Of a stretch of DNA of 8,897 nucleotides, positions 6,012 to 8,897 are shown one piece after another. Position 1 is the stretch's first letter; the number at the start of each line of letters is the position of its first letter. The DNA is taken from contig DAHVAU010000037.1 in NCBI GenBank assembly GCA_027314465.1, positions 1 through 8,897 on the forward strand, in the 5' to 3' direction. The notes beneath the pieces are model-generated. The model was given only the letters and a program-made list of their open reading frames with translations, was not told the origin of the DNA and did not search any database. The DNA is from Microcaldota archaeon. Its GTDB lineage: Archaea > Micrarchaeota > Micrarchaeia > Micrarchaeales > CABMGC01. The position numbers were made by a program, and so were the translations under genes.

Positions 6012-6026
6012 TATTAATAAAATTTA
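6012..6026 (+). promoter_or_regulatory. Possible TATA box of thiE
   Basis: TATTAATAAAATTTA lies in the 40-base gap after thiL. Its centre is about 23 bases before GTG 6041 and 34 bases before ATG 6053. A second candidate, GATATATG (6031-6038), would fit ATG 6062. thiE may therefore have its own promoter in addition to read-through from thiL. Confidence 0.35.
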
Positions 6027-6052
6027 ATCTGATATATGTAGTGCTGTTTGTG

Positions 6053-6766
6053 ATGGAGATAATGAAATCTGCGCCTTCTACGGCAGGCAGGGGTGTAGGA
6101 AAGATACATATAGAGAGCCTCAAGTCGATGATGCATGCCGTAAAGACAATGCCGGGCGGCCTTTACGGAATCACCTCTGACCAGTTCGGGCATACCCATG
6201 CACAGAGCGCAAAGATATTCCTCGAAGCAGGTGCAGAGGTGATACAGTACAGGGGCAAATCCGCTGACGGTAAGGAGAAGCCTGCAAGGCAGATGATAAG
6301 GGATGCGGCAGAAGTGAAGGAACTGTGCAAGGGCTACGGTGCCGTTTTCGTGGTCGACGACAGAGTCGACATCGCCGCAGCCATTGGCGCCGACGGGGTG
6401 CATCTGGGACAGGATGACCTGCCAATTACCCATGCAAAGAAGCAGTTCGCCGGCATCATCGGGGTATCGGTAAAGACTGTAGAGCAGGCGAGGAAGGCCG
6501 AACTTGACGGAGCAAGCTATCTTGGCGCCGGAGGGGTGTTCAAGACTGCAACTAAGCCTGACAGCGCATTGATAGGTACCGAAGGGCTGCGCAGGATAGC
6601 AGCAAGCGTATCCATTCCAGTATATGCAATAGGCGGCATAACATTGCAGAATCTTCTGCAGGTGAAGAAGTCAGGGCCGCTAGGATTCGCCTCCATCTCC
6701 GGAGTGCTTGCAGCCAGGGACCCTGTCACCGAGGCGAGAAGGATGCTTGAACTCTGGGGGTCCTGA
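6053..6766 (+). CDS. thiE: Thiamine-phosphate synthase
   Basis: Condenses HMP diphosphate with thiazole phosphate to give thiamine monophosphate, the substrate of the adjacent ThiL. It is a TIM-barrel enzyme. Numbering from ATG 6053 (237 residues): LYGITSD at 37-43 (first strand), QYRGK at 65-69 (usually QLREK), VVDDRVDIA at 100-108 (usually NDRVDIA), DGVHLGQDDLP at 114-124, GVSVKTVEQA, GASYLGAGGVFKTATKPD (153-170, usually GxGPxFxTxTK), PVYAIGGI at 189-196 and GFASISGVL at 211-219. All barrel landmarks are present with conservative but unusual substitutions. The segment before LYGITSD is about 36 residues, longer than in typical ThiE. The start is uncertain: GTG 6041, ATG 6053, ATG 6062, or the ATG pair at 6128/6131, which would give a standard-length N-terminus. 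Codon use before 6128 looks coding, so a longer form is kept. Confidence 0.92.
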   Translation: MEIMKSAPSTAGRGVGKIHIESLKSMMHAVKTMPGGLYGITSDQFGHTHAQSAKIFLEAGAEVIQYRGKSADGKEKPARQMIRDAAEVKELCKGYGAVFVVDDRVDIAAAIGADGVHLGQDDLPITHAKKQFAGIIGVSVKTVEQARKAELDGASYLGAGGVFKTATKPDSALIGTEGLRRIAASVSIPVYAIGGITLQNLLQVKKSGPLGFASISGVLAARDPVTEARRMLELWGS

Positions 6767-6770
6767 AGCA

Positions 6771-6780
6771 TTATTTAAAT
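6771..6780 (+). promoter_or_regulatory. TATA box of the lemA-htpX operon
   Basis: TTATTTAAAT directly follows the thiE stop and sits about 36 bases (centre) before the lemA ATG, so transcription should begin near 6801. GGTAAATCC just before the ATG partly resembles the GGTGATCC Shine-Dalgarno complement. This makes lemA-htpX a separate unit from the thiamine genes. Confidence 0.5.
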
Positions 6781-6811
6781 CTTCCCAGCGATATATGATC
6801 AAGGTAAATCC

Positions 6812-7465
6812 ATGTCACTAATGCTCGATATTGGTCTAGCCATAATCGCAGTGCTTGTCGTAATAGCCATAGCCGTCATTGCAATGTACAATGGCTTCAT
6901 ACAGAAAAGGAACCGGGTACAGGATGCATGGGCACAGATAGATGTGCAGCTTAAGAGGAGATACGATCTGATACCGAACCTGATCAGCGCAGTGAAGGGC
7001 TATGCCGCTTACGAGAGGGGCGTGCTCACGCAGGTCACCCAGCTCAGGTCTTCCCTGGTGTCAGGGTCCGTGCAGGATAAGGCTTCAGCGAATAACCAAC
7101 TCAGCCAGGCTCTCAAGAGCATATTCGCAGTTGCCGAGAACTATCCTGACCTGAAGGCTTCGGCCAATTTCCAGCAGCTGCAGCAGCAGCTCACAGACAC
7201 AGAGGACAAGATAGCATTCGTTAGGACTTCATATAACGACTACGTGCTTGACTACAACAACGCGATACAGCAGTTCCCTGGCAACGTGTTCGCAGGCTCT
7301 TTCCACTTTGCAAGGCAGGACTTCTTCCAGGCACCTGAGGGAGAGAAGGAGCCTGTAAAAGTCGACTTCAGCGACCTCAACCAGCAGCCCGCATCAGGCA
7401 ATGCAAGTGGCGGTGCAGCGCCAAAGGCCTCTGGTCCTAAGGGACAGAAGAAGCCGCAGCAGTAA
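6812..7465 (+). CDS. lemA: LemA family membrane protein
   Basis: LemA proteins have one N-terminal membrane helix and a cytosolic or peripheral helical-bundle domain. Their biochemical role is unsettled, but they commonly sit beside HtpX-like or TPM-domain genes in envelope maintenance contexts. The 217-residue product has a hydrophobic helix at about 7-25. The family signature follows: YNGFIQKRNRVQDAWAQIDV at 26-45, then RRYDLIPNLISAVKGYAAYE at 49-68. The second conserved block FVRTSYNDYVLDYNNAIQQF (136-155) and GSFHFARQDFFQ (162-173) are also present. Residues 83-135 are Gln- and Ser-rich helix. The last 30 residues are Gly/Ala/Pro/Lys low complexity, a disordered tail longer than usual. 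The ATG is supported by its TATA spacing and upstream site. htpX starts 15 bases after the stop, so the two are surely co-transcribed. Confidence 0.93.
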   Translation: MSLMLDIGLAIIAVLVVIAIAVIAMYNGFIQKRNRVQDAWAQIDVQLKRRYDLIPNLISAVKGYAAYERGVLTQVTQLRSSLVSGSVQDKASANNQLSQALKSIFAVAENYPDLKASANFQQLQQQLTDTEDKIAFVRTSYNDYVLDYNNAIQQFPGNVFAGSFHFARQDFFQAPEGEKEPVKVDFSDLNQQPASGNASGGAAPKASGPKGQKKPQQ

Positions 7466-7479
7466 ACGCAGTGTCTTAG

Positions 7480-8379
7480 ATGGCCAGTTTCTTCGATGAG
7501 ATATCCAGAAATCGGATAAAGTCAGCGCTACTGATGATGCTTTTCGGCCTGTTGTTCTTCGCAATAATATATGTCGTGGTGTGGTACTTCGGAGGCGGCA
7601 TATTCGGCCTGGCCATCGGCGCCATACTGATCGCGTTATATGCAGTCTTAGCTTACGCTGGAGGCAGCAAGCTGGTGCTCAAGATCTCCGGAGCACAGCC
7701 TGCAGACAGAGCGAAGTACCCGTCGCTATTCAGCGCAGTGGAAGGACTGGCAGCTGCATCTCAGATACCAATGCCTTCAGTCTACATAATAAGCGATCCA
7801 AGTCCAAACGCATTCGCTACCGGCAGGAACAAGAAGCACGCCTCAATAGCAGTGACTTCAGGCTTGCTGTCCATTATGAACACCGAAGAGCTGCAAGGGG
7901 TCATAGCGCACGAGATGTCACACATATACAACAACGACATGCAGTTCATGATGATAGCCATAGTGTTCGCCGGAGTTATAGGGCTTATAGCATCCATAAT
8001 ACGCATGTCTGTATTCTTCGGTGGCTTCGGGGAAAACCGGCAGGGCGGCAATGCAATAGTCCTCATAATCGCGCTTGTGATGAGCGTACTCGCGCCCCTG
8101 TTCGCACTACTCATAAGGCTTGCCATATCAAGGCGCAGGGAATACATGGCCGACGCAAACGGCGGCAGGATCACAAGGAATCCAGGTTCTCTTGCCGACG
8201 CGCTGCAGAAGATAAAGAACTACACGTCAAAGCCTAACGTGGCTCCTGTGAGGAAGGCAAATGACGTGACTGCATCGATGTACTTCGCAAATCCGCTTAG
8301 CTCCAGATCCATATCGAACTTATTCTCTACTCATCCTCCAATAGACGAGAGAATAAAGAAACTGAGGCAGATGTACTAA
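7480..8379 (+). CDS. htpX: HtpX-like M48 family zinc metalloprotease
   Basis: Integral-membrane zinc endopeptidase that degrades damaged or misassembled membrane proteins, with its active site on the cytosolic face. The 299-residue product shows the catalytic HEMSH (residues 144-148) and the third zinc ligand E221 in REYMADANGG, the M48 hallmark. Two membrane helices lie at about 15-36 and 40-60, and two more at about 155-175 and 191-213, giving the expected four-helix layout with the HExxH site just before the third helix. DPSPNAFATG (106-115) and the closing LFSTHPPIDERIKKLR (281-296) are also typical. Length is normal and nothing is missing. It follows lemA with a 14-base gap, and this lemA-htpX pairing is a common arrangement. 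It converges with the next gene, leaving only four bases between stops. Confidence 0.95.
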   Translation: MASFFDEISRNRIKSALLMMLFGLLFFAIIYVVVWYFGGGIFGLAIGAILIALYAVLAYAGGSKLVLKISGAQPADRAKYPSLFSAVEGLAAASQIPMPSVYIISDPSPNAFATGRNKKHASIAVTSGLLSIMNTEELQGVIAHEMSHIYNNDMQFMMIAIVFAGVIGLIASIIRMSVFFGGFGENRQGGNAIVLIIALVMSVLAPLFALLIRLAISRRREYMADANGGRITRNPGSLADALQKIKNYTSKPNVAPVRKANDVTASMYFANPLSSRSISNLFSTHPPIDERIKKLRQMY

Positions 8380-8383
8380 GTAT

Positions 8384-8897
8384 TCAGGGTTGCTGCTGCG
8401 CTCTGCGTGAATCCATCAACGCATCAATCTTGACTGTGAGCTGGCTGACGGTATTCATAATAAAGTCGTATCCGTACCCATATCTCTCATAAGCCTTTAC
8501 AAATCCGCCTAGACCTAGCGTCACCATGACCTCGCTACTGCTAGGCGCCGTGCCTGTGGTGTGCCTGTGCTCTCTGATCCTTCGTGCCGCTTCTATCCAG
8601 CCCTTTTTTGTATACCAGAAATCCTGCGGAGGCTGGCACGATATTCCATAGGCCTCGATTCTGCCGGCTGGATTCCATCCCATGCTGCTCCTCGACAATC
8701 CGGATCCGGTTTCACTGAATTTTATCGAATCTATCCTGCTTATGACTTGCTCTATCACAGCCAGCGCATCCACTGCGGACCGCTCCTCATCCTGGCGCTT
8801 TTGGGTATTTGCATCCCTTGGCAGTTCCCTGATCTGGGGCCTGTACGACTGGAGGGTTGTGTAGCCTAGCTTTGAGTATATGCCTTCAAGCCCTCCG
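8384..8897 (-). CDS. Uncharacterised protein, partial (N-terminus beyond the right edge)
   Basis: The minus-strand frame ending at the TGA 8386-8384 stays open to the last base of the window, giving 170 residues with no upstream ATG, so the start lies outside. A GTG at 8773 falls inside the frame and is unlikely to be the start, because upstream codons (for example GLEGIYSKLGY at the edge) look equally protein-like. No membrane segments are seen. The visible part has a polar Arg/Gln/Glu-rich linker, a helix DALAVIEQVISRID, then DFWYTKKGWIEAARRI followed by TTGTAPSSSEVMVTLGL and KAYERYGYGYDF. That last pattern (helix, Gly-x-x-Pro, helix, aromatic-Gly) loosely recalls helix-turn-helix-like homing-endonuclease-associated repeats, a weak resemblance only. 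The C-terminus is a short Gln-rich tail. The function is unknown. Confidence 0.7.
   Translation of the reverse strand, partial: GGLEGIYSKLGYTTLQSYRPQIRELPRDANTQKRQDEERSAVDALAVIEQVISRIDSIKFSETGSGLSRSSMGWNPAGRIEAYGISCQPPQDFWYTKKGWIEAARRIREHRHTTGTAPSSSEVMVTLGLGGFVKAYERYGYGYDFIMNTVSQLTVKIDALMDSRRAQQQP

Noticed and set aside
1..8897. CRISPR array, insertion sequence, toxin-antitoxin or defence system
   Set aside because: No regularly spaced repeats, transposase, terminal inverted repeats or recognisable defence proteins were seen.

Overview
The window looks like a chromosomal segment of an archaeon. Supporting signs are a class I lysyl-tRNA synthetase, TATA boxes (one with a good BRE) instead of bacterial -35/-10 boxes, a tRNA gene without an encoded CCA, an archaeal-looking ThiL, and heavy use of AUA and AGG codons at moderate GC. 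The lineage cannot be fixed from this stretch; a DPANN lineage such as Micrarchaeota is a guess only.

Layout. Positions 8-3246 (+) hold lysS, ridA and ilvA. The last two are translationally coupled, and RidA destroys the reactive enamine/imine that IlvA produces. Convergent to them, at 3280-3762 (-), is a small secreted, membrane-anchored, cysteine-rich, sequon-rich pilin-like protein. A divergent promoter region (3763-3943) separates it from an unrecognised soluble 226-residue protein (3944-4624, +, probable TTG start). Positions 4656-4886 (-) look gene-free but contain scraps of a HAD-family phosphatase: the motif I N-terminus, the start of the cap and the C-terminal end, split over two frames with most of the core missing. 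Just upstream of this remnant on the same strand is a tRNA-Thr(GGU) (4908-4979, -) with an odd D-loop/T-loop pair. The tRNA and thiL appear to be driven divergently from one AT-rich element at 5004-5017.

thiL (5048-5998) and thiE (about 6053-6766) encode the last two steps of thiamine diphosphate synthesis. ThiE joins HMP-PP to thiazole phosphate, and ThiL phosphorylates the product. Next comes a lemA-htpX pair (6812-8379), a membrane LemA protein and an integral-membrane zinc protease, probably an envelope-stress or membrane quality-control unit. The window ends in a convergent CDS on the minus strand (8384 to beyond 8897) that stays open to the right edge and is not recognised.

Most of the window is ordinary housekeeping. 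The items most worth a second look are the HAD remnant, the tRNA-Thr tertiary-contact change, the shared bidirectional promoter, the ridA-ilvA coupling and the two orphan proteins. No defence system, CRISPR array or intact mobile element is visible.
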